A DNA stretch of 13,593 nt from Lysobacterales bacterium UBA5700 (lineage in GTDB: Bacteria > Pseudomonadota > Gammaproteobacteria > Xanthomonadales > Xanthomonadaceae), in NCBI GenBank assembly GCA_002420085.1, contig DIHI01000165.1, forward strand, positions 20,998 to 34,590, written 5' to 3'. The position numbers were made by a program, and so were the translations under genes. Positions 1 to 7,815 of the stretch are shown one piece after another; position 1 is the stretch's first letter; the number at the start of each line of letters is the position of its first letter. The notes beneath the pieces were generated by a model. The model did no database searches, was not told where the DNA came from, and saw nothing but the letters and a program-made list of their open reading frames with translations.

Positions 1-1295
1 ACCGACTTGCCCGAGCCGGTGGTGCCGGCGACCAGCAGATGCGGCATCCGGCCGAGATCGACCACGCTCGGGCGACCGGCGATGTCCTTGCCCAGGGCCA
101 GGGCCAGCGGCGAATGCAATTTGTCGTACTCGCGCGAACGCAGGATCTCGGACAGGTAGATGATCTCCCGGTTGGCATTCGGAATTTCCAGGCCGATCAC
201 CGATTTGCCGGGAATCACATCGACCACCCGCACCGCTTTGACGCTCAGACCACGGGCGATGTCCTTGTCCAGCGAACTGATCTGGCTGCCCTTGACCCCC
301 GGCGCGGGTTCGATCTCGAAACGGGTGATGACCGGGCCGGGGAAGACCCCGACCACCTGGGCTTCGATGCGGAAATCACGCAGCTTGAATTCGATCTGGC
401 GCGAGAGGATTTCCAGCGTTTCCGGTGAATAGCCCAGCGGCTGCGGTTTCGGATCGTCGAGCAGGGACAACGGCGGCAGGCCGCCCTCGCTGTCGAGGTT
501 GAACAGCGGGATCTGCTGCTCACGCTTGGCCCGCTCGCTCTTTTCGATGACCGGCTGCGGCGGCGGCTCGATTCGGATCGGCTCGCGCCGTGCCCGACGG
601 TCGCTGTCGGCCTTGCGCTCGACCTCACGCTCGCCGCGCACCCGGCGTGCCCGGTCCCACTCGATCGCCTGCTGGATCCGGCGTCGGCTCCAGGCGACGA
701 TCGCCAGCACCAGCATGCCGATGCGATCCATCACGGCGAACCAGGACAGACTGGTTGCCAGGGTGACCGCAATCAGGAACACCGACAGCAACAGCAGACT
801 GGCTCCGGCCTGCCCCAGGCCGGCCAGCAGCCAGCGCCCGAGTCCGAGCCCGACGATGCCACCGACATCGGCCGGCAACTGCGGGGCAACGCCCCGAAAT
901 TGCAGGTGCAGCAGGGCAGCGGCACTCAGCACGAAGCCGATCAGCCCGAACAGGCGCAGGGCCGGTCGGAGTTGGCTGCCGGCCAGATGATCGCGGCCGT
1001 ACAGCGCCAGCCAGACGATTCCGGCCAGTACGATCGGCAGGCTGTAGGCGACATAGCCCAGCAGGTAGAACACCAGATCGGCGATCCAGGCACCGACCCG
1101 CCCGCCCCGGTTGCCGAGCGGCGCGGCAACCGTGCCCGACTGCGACCAACCCGGATCGGTCGGGGTGTAGGTCCACAGGATCAACAGCAGGTAGGCCACC
1201 AGGGGCGCCGCCAGCAGCAGCGCCAATTCGCGCCACAGCCGATGCACCCGCCAGCCGCCTGCACCATCCTCGCGTATCGGGTTCCGCCGACTCAC
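1..1295 (-). CDS. ftsK: DNA translocase FtsK, N-terminal part (runs off the left edge)
   Basis: FtsK is the septum-anchored hexameric DNA pump that clears and aligns chromosome termini during division. About 431 residues are visible. Residues 1-20 are cytoplasmic. Hydrophobic segments lie at about 24-41, 72-98, 113-131 and 163-200, giving the usual multi-pass membrane domain. A charged Arg/Glu/Pro linker follows at about 203-290, and then the alpha/beta part of the motor. The visible frame ends inside the Walker A loop (GTTGSGKS), so the catalytic core is cut by the window edge. The linker is short (about 80 residues) compared with the several hundred of E. coli FtsK. The start is a GTG: upstream in the same frame there is a TAA with no ATG, GTG or TTG in between, and a GAGG lies 11 bases before it. 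The gene is divergent from trxB. The identification is firm; only the C-terminal two thirds of the motor are unseen. Confidence 0.95.
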   Translation of the reverse strand, partial: MSRRNPIREDGAGGWRVHRLWRELALLLAAPLVAYLLLILWTYTPTDPGWSQSGTVAAPLGNRGGRVGAWIADLVFYLLGYVAYSLPIVLAGIVWLALYGRDHLAGSQLRPALRLFGLIGFVLSAAALLHLQFRGVAPQLPADVGGIVGLGLGRWLLAGLGQAGASLLLLSVFLIAVTLATSLSWFAVMDRIGMLVLAIVAWSRRRIQQAIEWDRARRVRGEREVERKADSDRRARREPIRIEPPPQPVIEKSERAKREQQIPLFNLDSEGGLPPLSLLDDPKPQPLGYSPETLEILSRQIEFKLRDFRIEAQVVGVFPGPVITRFEIEPAPGVKGSQISSLDKDIARGLSVKAVRVVDVIPGKSVIGLEIPNANREIIYLSEILRSREYDKLHSPLALALGKDIAGRPSVVDLGRMPHLLVAGTTGSGKS

Positions 1296-1332
1296 TCCAG
1301 GTATTTCCTCAAGAATTGACGCTTACTCGTTG

Positions 1333-1360
1333 AATATACGACATTCCGCCAGACTGACAA
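1333..1360 (-). promoter_or_regulatory. Sigma70-type promoter of ftsK
   Basis: Reading leftward there is TTGTCA (1360-1355), a 16-base spacer and TATATT (1338-1333). These match the -35 and -10 consensus at 5 of 6 positions each. The predicted transcription start is near 1326, about 30 bases ahead of the GTG start of ftsK. This is an AT-rich island in otherwise GC-rich DNA. Seen by eye; no transcript data. Confidence 0.6.
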
Positions 1361-1372
1361 CTGTCCGCCTGA

Positions 1373-2551
<1,179 letters not shown>

Positions 2552-2560
2552 GGCCATGCA

Positions 2561-2582
2561 CCGGCCGATCACGATCGGCCGG
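2561..2582. terminator. Hairpin between convergent trxB and DUF4399 genes
   Basis: CCGGCCGATC (2561-2570) and GATCGGCCGG (2573-2582) form a perfect inverted repeat, realistically an 8-bp stem with a 6-base loop. It starts 10 bases after the trxB stop and lies 14 bases beyond the stop of the converging gene, which suits a shared two-way terminator. There is no T-tract on either strand, so it is not a canonical intrinsic terminator. Confidence 0.45.
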
Positions 2583-2596
2583 GTGAGCAGCCGCGC

Positions 2597-3043
2597 TCAC
2601 TCGACCGTGATCGTGATCGGCTCAGATGCGATCGGCGGATCGTGCGGAATGTGCAGGTGATCGCCGAGCAGCAGTTGCAGGGTGTGCCGACCGGGCGCAA
2701 GTTCGATCGTCGCCTCGGTCTGACCTTTGCCGAAATGCCGGTGCTGGTCGTCGGCCGGAATCGGCTTGCCGGGATCGGGGATCGCGACATCGATCAGCAG
2801 ATGATGATGGCCGGTGCCCTCGACGTTCAGGCCGGCCGGCGCCACGCCCATGCCACTGAGCCCGAACACCACGGTGACCGGACTGGTCACCACCTCGCCC
2901 GACTTCGGACTGAGGATGTAGACCCGGGCACCGTCGGGCGCCGGGCTGCGCGGCAGGGTCTCGGCAAGCACCCCGGTCGAGACTGCCACCGCGATCAGGG
3001 CGACCGCGATGCGGATCGATACGAATGCACGGATGGTATTCAT
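2597..3043 (-). CDS. DUF4399-type secreted protein, histidine-rich
   Basis: This 148-residue protein has a signal peptide: N-terminal Arg, hydrophobic stretch at about 9-24, and likely cleavage after VLA at residue 27. The mature part is a small beta-rich domain. The conserved-looking stretches are GTGHHHLLID (76-85), PADDQHRHFGKGQTEA (96-111), LAPGRHTLQLLLGD (115-128) and HLHIPHDPP (129-137). These match my recollection of the DUF4399 family, periplasmic or exported proteins of unknown function. The clustered histidines could bind a metal; that is inference. The ATG at 3043 was chosen because AAGGAG lies 8 bases ahead of it and it begins the signal peptide; the frame stays open upstream, but with non-protein-like sequence. 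The gene is monocistronic by position, convergent with trxB. A weak TAGCAT (3098-3093) could be its -10 element. Confidence 0.85.
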   Translation of the reverse strand: MNTIRAFVSIRIAVALIAVAVSTGVLAETLPRSPAPDGARVYILSPKSGEVVTSPVTVVFGLSGMGVAPAGLNVEGTGHHHLLIDVAIPDPGKPIPADDQHRHFGKGQTEATIELAPGRHTLQLLLGDHLHIPHDPPIASEPITITVE

Positions 3044-3512
3044 GATTGACGCTCCTTCATGGATGGACGGTCTGCATGGCGGACCGTGCGTCATGCTAAC
3101 CCAGCGGGTCGGTTGGATCGGTGATCGTTCCAGTCGCGTCGTCGGGTGAGGCTTGGTCCGTCCGGCCTGCACGACTGGGTAATCGTGGTGGCACCGTGTC
3201 AACCGCGCGACGACCGCCTGCAGCGGGCTTGCGGCAGGCTTGCGACAGGCTGGGCGGCGGGGAATGGCGAACCGAATCGCACGGCTTCAACGGAGGTGCC
3301 GACACCGCCTGCACCACCGCCGACCGATCCACCTCACGGTGACGCAGCGTGAGCCCCCGCGTCACGTCCACTCCAACCGAACGGCGCCACTTCGGCCTTG
3401 AGCAAGGCGGACATGGCGGCGTTGGACTGACACCGCCGATCCGAAACGAGGCAAACCGCGACGATGCGGGTTAAGATTTCCGGCGCCCGCCTCGCTTGGA
3501 AACCGCTCGCTC
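3044..3512. other. Gene-free divergent spacer of 469 bases
   Basis: The spacer lies between two divergently read genes. I see no convincing coding sequence: the open frames here lack ribosome sites and protein-like composition. It holds a TAGCAT on the minus strand (3098-3093) that may be a -10 for the DUF4399 gene, a TAAGAT on the plus strand (3472-3477) that may be a -10 for the cyclophilin, and an 11-base tandem pair, GCTTGCGGCAG/GCTTGCGACAG, at 3227-3248. Neither -10 candidate has a good -35 partner. Confidence 0.4.
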
Positions 3513-4172
3513 ATGCGCTTGGCCCTCGTTCTTCTGCTGGCTTTGCTGTCGGCACCCTCCCTGGCACAACCGACCGCCCAGGCCCCGACTGCAACGCCCG
3601 CCGCAGCGGCGACCCCGACGCCTGCCGATCCGGCCGGCGAGCGCGCCATTCGCGTGCTGATGGTGACCAGCCAGGGACGGATCACCCTCGAACTCTACCC
3701 GGACCGGGCGCCGCGCACGGTGGCCAATTTCCTCGACTATGCACGGGAAGGCTTCTACAACGGCACCATCTTCCACCGGGTGGCCGACAACTTCCTGATC
3801 CAGGGCGGTCGCTACACCCCGGACTTCAACCGCAAGCCGGTGCGCGAACCGATTCCGAACGAGTCCGGCAACGGCCTGTCCAACCTGCGCGGCACGATCG
3901 CCGCCGCGCGGGCGCCGAGCCGGGCCGATTCGGCGACCTCGGAGTTCTTCATCAATGTGGTTGACAATCCACGCCTCGACCTGCGAGGCGATCAGGCCGA
4001 TTTCACCAGCGGCTATGCCGTGTTCGGCCGGGTGGTGGCGGGACTGGATGTGGTCGATCGCATTCGGGCGGTCGCCACCACCACCCGTGACCCGATCGGC
4101 TACGGTGTGCCGGTCGAGCCGGTGCTGATCGAGCGGGTGGACATCCTCGACGGCGGACCGATCTCACCGTGA
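3513..4172 (+). CDS. Peptidyl-prolyl cis-trans isomerase, cyclophilin type, exported
   Basis: The product is a 219-residue proline isomerase that should help protein folding outside the cytoplasm. Residues 1-18 form a short signal peptide (hydrophobic run, cleavage near SLA/Q). An Ala/Thr/Pro-rich linker spans about 19-43, and the cyclophilin domain covers about 45-215. Catalytic-site stretches are FHR (87-89, with the key Arg89), FLIQGG (94-99), TSEFFIN (142-148) and GYAVFG (167-172). The family normally has Gln where Glu144 stands here (SQFFIN). The stop overlaps the GTG start of lpxH by GTGA, so the two are translationally coupled. The ppiB-lpxH neighbourhood is known in other gammaproteobacteria, but E. 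coli PpiB is cytoplasmic, whereas this protein has an export signal. No strong ribosome site precedes the ATG; the signal peptide supports the start. Confidence 0.93.
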   Translation: MRLALVLLLALLSAPSLAQPTAQAPTATPAAAATPTPADPAGERAIRVLMVTSQGRITLELYPDRAPRTVANFLDYAREGFYNGTIFHRVADNFLIQGGRYTPDFNRKPVREPIPNESGNGLSNLRGTIAAARAPSRADSATSEFFINVVDNPRLDLRGDQADFTSGYAVFGRVVAGLDVVDRIRAVATTTRDPIGYGVPVEPVLIERVDILDGGPISP

Positions 4173-4897
4173 CCACACTGTTCATATCCGACCTGCATCT
4201 CGATCCATCGCGCCCGGCGACGACCGCCTGCCTGCTCGACCTGCTGGCCGGACCGGCACACACCGCCGAGTCGCTGTACATCCTCGGCGATCTGTTCGAG
4301 TCATGGGTCGGTGACGACGACCCGTCCGAAGCCGGGGTACGGGTCGCCGACGCCCTGCGCAGGCTGTCGGACACGGGCGTTGCCATCTACTTCATGCGCG
4401 GTAATCGCGACTTTCTGCTGGGGGCGGAGTACGCCGACCGCTGCGGCATGCGTCTGCTGCCCGATCCGTGCGTGATCGATCTGCACGGCACACCGACCCT
4501 GTTGCTGCATGGCGACCTGCTCTGCACCGACGATCATGCCTACCAGGCGTGGCGCCGCCAGTCGCGTCAGCCGGAATGGCAGGCTGCCCTGCTCGAACAG
4601 CCGCTGGCGGCCCGTCTGGCACTGGCCGCCAAGGCGCGCGACGAGAGCCGCAAGCACCAGCAGGGTGCGGCCGAGGCGATCATGGACGCGGCGACGACGA
4701 CCATCGCCGAACTGTTCCGGCTCTACGGCGTCGAGCGGATGATCCACGGCCATACCCACCGTCCCGGCTTCCATTCATATTGGATCGACGCTCGCGTCCG
4801 GACCCGCATCGTGCTCGGCGACTGGCATGTCCACGGCTCGCTGTTGCGCGCCGATGCCGACGGTCTGGCCCTGCTGCGGCTGCCGATCGAGCACTGA
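4169..4897 (+). CDS. lpxH: UDP-2,3-diacylglucosamine diphosphatase
   Basis: LpxH hydrolyses UDP-2,3-diacylglucosamine to lipid X and UMP at the inner face of the inner membrane, an early step of lipid A synthesis. The 242-residue protein is a metallophosphoesterase with all the metal ligands expected from the E. coli enzyme, at the same numbers: Asp8 and His10 (SDLHL), Asp41 (LGDLFE), Asn79 (RGNRDF), His114 (LLHGD), His195 and His197 (HGHTH). The middle segment at about 120-165 contains the lipid-binding cap region. The start is GTG, overlapping the preceding stop as GTGA, so translation is probably coupled to the cyclophilin gene. It implies an outer membrane with lipopolysaccharide. Confidence 0.97.
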   Translation: MTTLFISDLHLDPSRPATTACLLDLLAGPAHTAESLYILGDLFESWVGDDDPSEAGVRVADALRRLSDTGVAIYFMRGNRDFLLGAEYADRCGMRLLPDPCVIDLHGTPTLLLHGDLLCTDDHAYQAWRRQSRQPEWQAALLEQPLAARLALAAKARDESRKHQQGAAEAIMDAATTTIAELFRLYGVERMIHGHTHRPGFHSYWIDARVRTRIVLGDWHVHGSLLRADADGLALLRLPIEH

Positions 4898-4903
4898 CCG
4901 CCG

Positions 4904-4938
4904 AGCCGCCGACAGGCGGGCGGCCGATCGCGGCGGCT
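4904..4938. terminator. Possible hairpin between lpxH and the lipoprotein gene
   Basis: AGCCGCCG (4904-4911) and CGGCGGCT (4931-4938) are perfectly complementary around a 19-base GC-rich loop that contains a further CCGCC/GGCGG pairing option. The repeat fills the gap between two convergent stop codons. There is no T-tract, and the GC-rich DNA makes chance pairing likely, so confidence is low. Confidence 0.3.
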
Positions 4939-5650
4939 ACTGGCCGGCTGCGAAACGCTCCGGATCGTAGCCGCCGACCTCGAAGCCATAGACCTGGCTG
5001 CCGTCGGTGGTCGGCACCTCGATCGTGACCCGATCGGCCGCCATCAGTCCGGTCACGAAGCCACGCATGTCCTCGATGAACAGGCCGGGGTTCTCCTTGG
5101 AATCGGCCTTGGTCGCCTCGAACGGTCGGGTCGGACCCTCATCGAAGCGAATCTGCACCCGGCAGGTGCCGGTGCAGACGAACAGATCGACCGGCGGCAG
5201 CAGAAAGGTGCTGCGCCCCCACTCGCTGTGATCGCGCAGCACCAGCCGCAGCCGCCGGCCGTGCAGTTCCTCGCTGTACAGACTGGCGGTGCGCTGCTGG
5301 CCGCCGCCCATCGGGGCGGTCTGATAGGTCCACAACGATTGCAGGTAGCGGGCACGCTTGTGCTGCTCGGCCTGTTCCCGGATCGCGGCGAAGTCTTCGC
5401 CCAGTTCCCGAGCGGCCTGGGTGTGGCCATAACGCGCCTGGATCAATTCGCCGTAGGCGGCGGCCAGTTCGACGTTGTCATCGGCCAGTGCCTGGCGATA
5501 CCCGGCCAGTTGTTCGGCGGCCTCCCGCTCGACAGCCGCCTGTGCGGCGGCGCGGGCGGCCGCTTCGCGCTCCTCACGGCTGGGACCGCAGGCCGCCAGT
5601 GCGACGATCAGGGGCATCAGGGACAGGGTGGTGGTGATCCGGGATTTCAT
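4937..5650 (-). CDS. Predicted lipoprotein of unknown function
   Basis: I do not recognise the family. The 237-residue product begins with a lipoprotein signal: a hydrophobic stretch ending in LVALAAC with the lipidated Cys at residue 21, followed by Gly-Pro. Residues about 25-50 are a Glu/Arg/Ala-rich segment likely to be helical or coiled coil, and helical sequence continues to about 105. The C-terminal half (about 106-230) looks like a compact beta-rich domain, with LWTYQ, a Cys pair (Cys159 and Cys163 in FVCTGTC) and VQIRFDEG (165-172). The C-terminal pattern loosely recalls small periplasmic beta domains of the IalB/TagO kind, but this is only an impression. GGAG stands 6 bases before the ATG. 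The start lies 47 bases after the dapE stop on the same strand, so it is probably the third gene of the YffB-dapE unit. Confidence 0.8.
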   Translation of the reverse strand: MKSRITTTLSLMPLIVALAACGPSREEREAAARAAAQAAVEREAAEQLAGYRQALADDNVELAAAYGELIQARYGHTQAARELGEDFAAIREQAEQHKRARYLQSLWTYQTAPMGGGQQRTASLYSEELHGRRLRLVLRDHSEWGRSTFLLPPVDLFVCTGTCRVQIRFDEGPTRPFEATKADSKENPGLFIEDMRGFVTGLMAADRVTIEVPTTDGSQVYGFEVGGYDPERFAAGQ

Positions 5651-5697
5651 GGGCGGCTCCGATCGGGTCCGGCCGGGTGGGCCGATGGGGTCTGGGT

Positions 5698-6921
5698 TCA
5701 GTTCGGATTGGATCGCGGGTCGATCGCGTCCGACGGGGTCGGGTCGATGCCGAGCATGACCCGCTCGATGATGCCGAGATACAGTCCTGGCAGGGCATCC
5801 AGATCAGCCAGGGCGATCCGCTCATCGACCCGGTGGATGCTGGCGTTGACCGGCCCGAGTTCGACCACTTCGGCACCGAACGGGGCGATGAACCGGCCAT
5901 CCGAGGTGCCGCCACCGGTGTTTTCGTCCGGCACGATGCCGAGACGCTCGGCCAGGGTCGCCCGCACCGCCTGGCGCAGGCGGCCCTCGACGGTATGGAA
6001 CGGGGCACCGGATTCGTGCCAGCGCAGTTCGCCACGGACTCCGTGGCGATCCAGGGTGGCCTCGACCTCGGCCCGCAGCGCAGCGGCGGTCCAGTGTGGG
6101 GAATAGCGCAGGTTGAACTGGATCCGCGCCTCGCCCGGAATGACATTGCTGGCGCCGGTGCCGGCGGTGAAATTGGCAATCTGGAACGAGGTCGGTGGAA
6201 AGTCCGGATAGGGCGAATCATCCCAGGTCCGCGCGCTCAGTTCGGCGAACGCCGGCAGGGCACGGTGGATCGGGTTGTCGGCGCGATCGGGATAGGCGAC
6301 ATGGCCCTGGGCACCGGCCACGATCGCCTCTCCGGTCAGCGAGCCGCGCCGACCGATCCGCACGACATCCCCCAGGGTCCGGTCCGAGGACGGTTCTCCG
6401 ACCAGGCAGAAATCGATGCCGATCCCCGCCGAGTGCAGGGCTGGTGCCACCCGCCGAACGCCATCGATGGCATCGCCTTCCTCATCCGAGGTCAGCAGCA
6501 GGGCAACCGTGCCGGGATGTCCGGGGTACATGGCGACGAACCGTTCCAGGGCGATGACGAAGGCGGCGACACTGGCCTTCATGTCGGCTGCGCCGCGTCC
6601 GTACAGCCAGCCGGAGCGGACCTCCGGCACGAACGGATCGCTCGACCAGTGTCCGCGCGGACCAGGCGGCACGACATCGGTATGGCCGAGCAGGCACAGC
6701 ACCGGACCTCCCTGGCCGTGACGGGCCCAGAGGTTCTCGACCGCCCCGAACGGCATTCGGGCAATGGCGAAGCCGGCATTCGCCAGGCGTTCGGCGATCA
6801 GTTGCTGGCAGCCGGCATCGTTGGGGGTGATCGAATCTCGCCCGATCAGTTGACCGGTCAGGGTCCGCACGTCGGTCGCCACCTCGGCATCGGCCGACGT
6901 CTCCGATCGCGACTCAGCCAC
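5698..6921 (-). CDS. dapE: Succinyl-diaminopimelate desuccinylase
   Basis: DapE is a di-zinc amidohydrolase that removes succinate from N-succinyl-LL-diaminopimelate, supplying lysine and the peptidoglycan crosslinker. Motifs, numbered from the chosen start: GHTDVVPPG with metal His80; GRGAADMK with bridging Asp113; TSDEEGDA with catalytic Glu147 and metal Glu148; VGEPSS with metal Glu176; then QGHVAYP; and near the end NASIHRVDE with the last metal His. The start is uncertain. The GTG at 6921 overlaps the upstream stop by 8 bases and gives 407 residues. The GTG at 6882 gives 394 and an N-terminus more like the E. coli enzyme (375). An ATG at 6990 is open, but would overlap the upstream gene by 77 bases. 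The gene order YffB-dapE also occurs in E. coli. Confidence 0.95.
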   Translation of the reverse strand: MAESRSETSADAEVATDVRTLTGQLIGRDSITPNDAGCQQLIAERLANAGFAIARMPFGAVENLWARHGQGGPVLCLLGHTDVVPPGPRGHWSSDPFVPEVRSGWLYGRGAADMKASVAAFVIALERFVAMYPGHPGTVALLLTSDEEGDAIDGVRRVAPALHSAGIGIDFCLVGEPSSDRTLGDVVRIGRRGSLTGEAIVAGAQGHVAYPDRADNPIHRALPAFAELSARTWDDSPYPDFPPTSFQIANFTAGTGASNVIPGEARIQFNLRYSPHWTAAALRAEVEATLDRHGVRGELRWHESGAPFHTVEGRLRQAVRATLAERLGIVPDENTGGGTSDGRFIAPFGAEVVELGPVNASIHRVDERIALADLDALPGLYLGIIERVMLGIDPTPSDAIDPRSNPN

Positions 6922-7288
6922 GGTATCCAGCGGCGGCGCCGAACCGCAGTTTGTAGCTGTTGTCGGTGAACCCGACCGACACCACGCCATCGACGGTCAC
7001 CAGGACCGGACGCTTGATCAGGGCCGGATGCTCGCGCAGCAGGAGCAGCCACTCGGGATCGGTTCCGGGCGATTTGCGATTGCTCGGCAACTCGCGCCAG
7101 GTGGTCGAGGACTTGTTGACGAGCCGGTCCCATCCGCCGAGCCGGGCCGCCCAGTCAACCAGGGTCGTCGGCGCCACCGGATCGTTCCGATAGTCGATGA
7201 AGGTGTGTGAAATTCCGTTTCGAGACAGCCAGTTCCGGGCTTTTTTGCAGGTGTCGCAGGTGGTGAGTCCGTAGAGCGTGCTGGTCAT
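6914..7288 (-). CDS. ArsC/Spx-family protein, YffB-like
   Basis: This 124-residue thioredoxin-fold protein belongs to the arsenate reductase/Spx superfamily. It matches the YffB branch by motif: [14 protein letters not shown] near the N-terminus with a CDTC pair (Cys11, Cys14), TTWREL (62-67), IKRPVLV (91-97) and GFTDNSY (106-112). The function of YffB is not settled; glutathione-dependent reductase activity and RNA polymerase binding have been suggested for relatives. Presence of a second cysteine makes a CxxC redox site possible, whereas E. coli YffB has CDTI at this site. It overlaps the start region of dapE and shares its operon. The ATG at 7288 has no strong ribosome site but sits at the usual distance from the first beta strand. 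Confidence 0.92.
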   Translation of the reverse strand: MTSTLYGLTTCDTCKKARNWLSRNGISHTFIDYRNDPVAPTTLVDWAARLGGWDRLVNKSSTTWRELPSNRKSPGTDPEWLLLLREHPALIKRPVLVTVDGVVSVGFTDNSYKLRFGAAAGYRG

Positions 7289-7357
7289 GTCGTGCGACTG
7301 TTTCGAGGGCGGGGCGGAGGCGTATCGACCGAAAACCGGGGATGATCCGCGCCCTCC

Positions 7358-7363
7358 ATCATA
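7358..7363 (-). promoter_or_regulatory. Candidate -10 element for the YffB-dapE-lipoprotein unit
   Basis: TATGAT reads leftward 70 bases ahead of the YffB-like start, matching TATAAT at 5 of 6 positions in very GC-rich surroundings. No good -35 hexamer stands 16-18 bases upstream (the best is TGGACG at a 19-base spacing), so this is a partial promoter match. Confidence 0.35.
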
Positions 7364-7471
7364 CCCGGCTGCGGGCGAAGCGCGTCCACGGCCATGCCAT
7401 CCGGCCGATTCGCCGACGCCCCGGTCGCTGCCATCTGCCGAAATCGCGAACCGATGCCCATCCCGCCGGGA

Positions 7472-7485
7472 TGAATACGTTTTCA
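7472..7485. promoter_or_regulatory. LacI-family-like operator upstream of the amylase
   Basis: TGAATACGTTTTCA is a 14-base palindrome with a central CG and only one mismatched pair (positions 5 and 10). That is the usual form of LacI/GalR-family operators, with TGAAAACG-type half sites. It lies 330 bases ahead of the amylase ATG, just upstream of the weak TGCTAGCCT element at 7511-7519, so it could act as an operator or as an upstream site. The regulator is not in this window. Confidence 0.4.
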
Positions 7486-7815
7486 GACCGACAGCGGCCG
7501 GCCGGCGCGGTGCTAGCCTGCAAGCCTCACCCGTTCCTGAACTGCGACGGCCGATCCGCTCACCGGGACGCGCAGGGCCGACGCGGTGGCCAGTCCCGGA
7601 ACCGGCTGGCGCCCGGCCCGATTGCAACCGGCATCGCTGCGATGGCATCGGGTGAGACAGGCAAACCGGCTTCACCCATCCACCCCCAGCACCCGCGTGG
7701 GGACTCGCATCGGCACCCGCCCGCCTCGGTCGATGTGCCATCGCGATGCCGCCGGAGGCATCGGCGTGAGGGAGCGCCCGCCCCCGGATCCACCGCCATT
7801 GGAAGGAGAACCTTC

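Larger units (their letters stand above)
7289..7815. other. Divergent regulatory spacer of 527 bases
   Basis: This spacer lies between the leftward YffB-like gene and the rightward amylase. The amylase frame stays open through most of it, but the sequence there is Arg/Pro-rich and not protein-like. It holds a minus-strand TATGAT (7363-7358) that is a fair -10 for the YffB-dapE unit, a 14-base palindrome resembling a LacI-family operator (7472-7485), a weak plus-strand extended -10-like TGCTAGCCT (7511-7519), and a 7-bp stem CGATGCC/GGCATCG (7744-7750, 7757-7763) in the presumed amylase leader. Confidence 0.5.

Noticed and set aside
625..1236. 203-codon open frame on the minus strand starting with ATG inside the ftsK region
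   Set aside because: It is in a different frame from the FtsK translation, which runs unbroken from the GTG at 1295 to the window edge with transmembrane and Walker A features.
5677..6969. 430-codon open frame on the plus strand opposite dapE
   Set aside because: It mirrors dapE on the other strand, and dapE has every catalytic motif of its family.
7338..7347. MalT-box-like GGGGATGATC upstream of the amylase
   Set aside because: Matches 8 of 10 consensus positions but is a single copy, lies beside the -10 of the opposite gene, and is 470 bases from the amylase start; chance is likely.
7342..7815. N-terminal extension of the amylase frame by 158 codons
   Set aside because: The upstream part is Arg/Pro-rich without domains. 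The ATG at 7816 has AAGGAG 7 bases ahead and starts a proper signal peptide.
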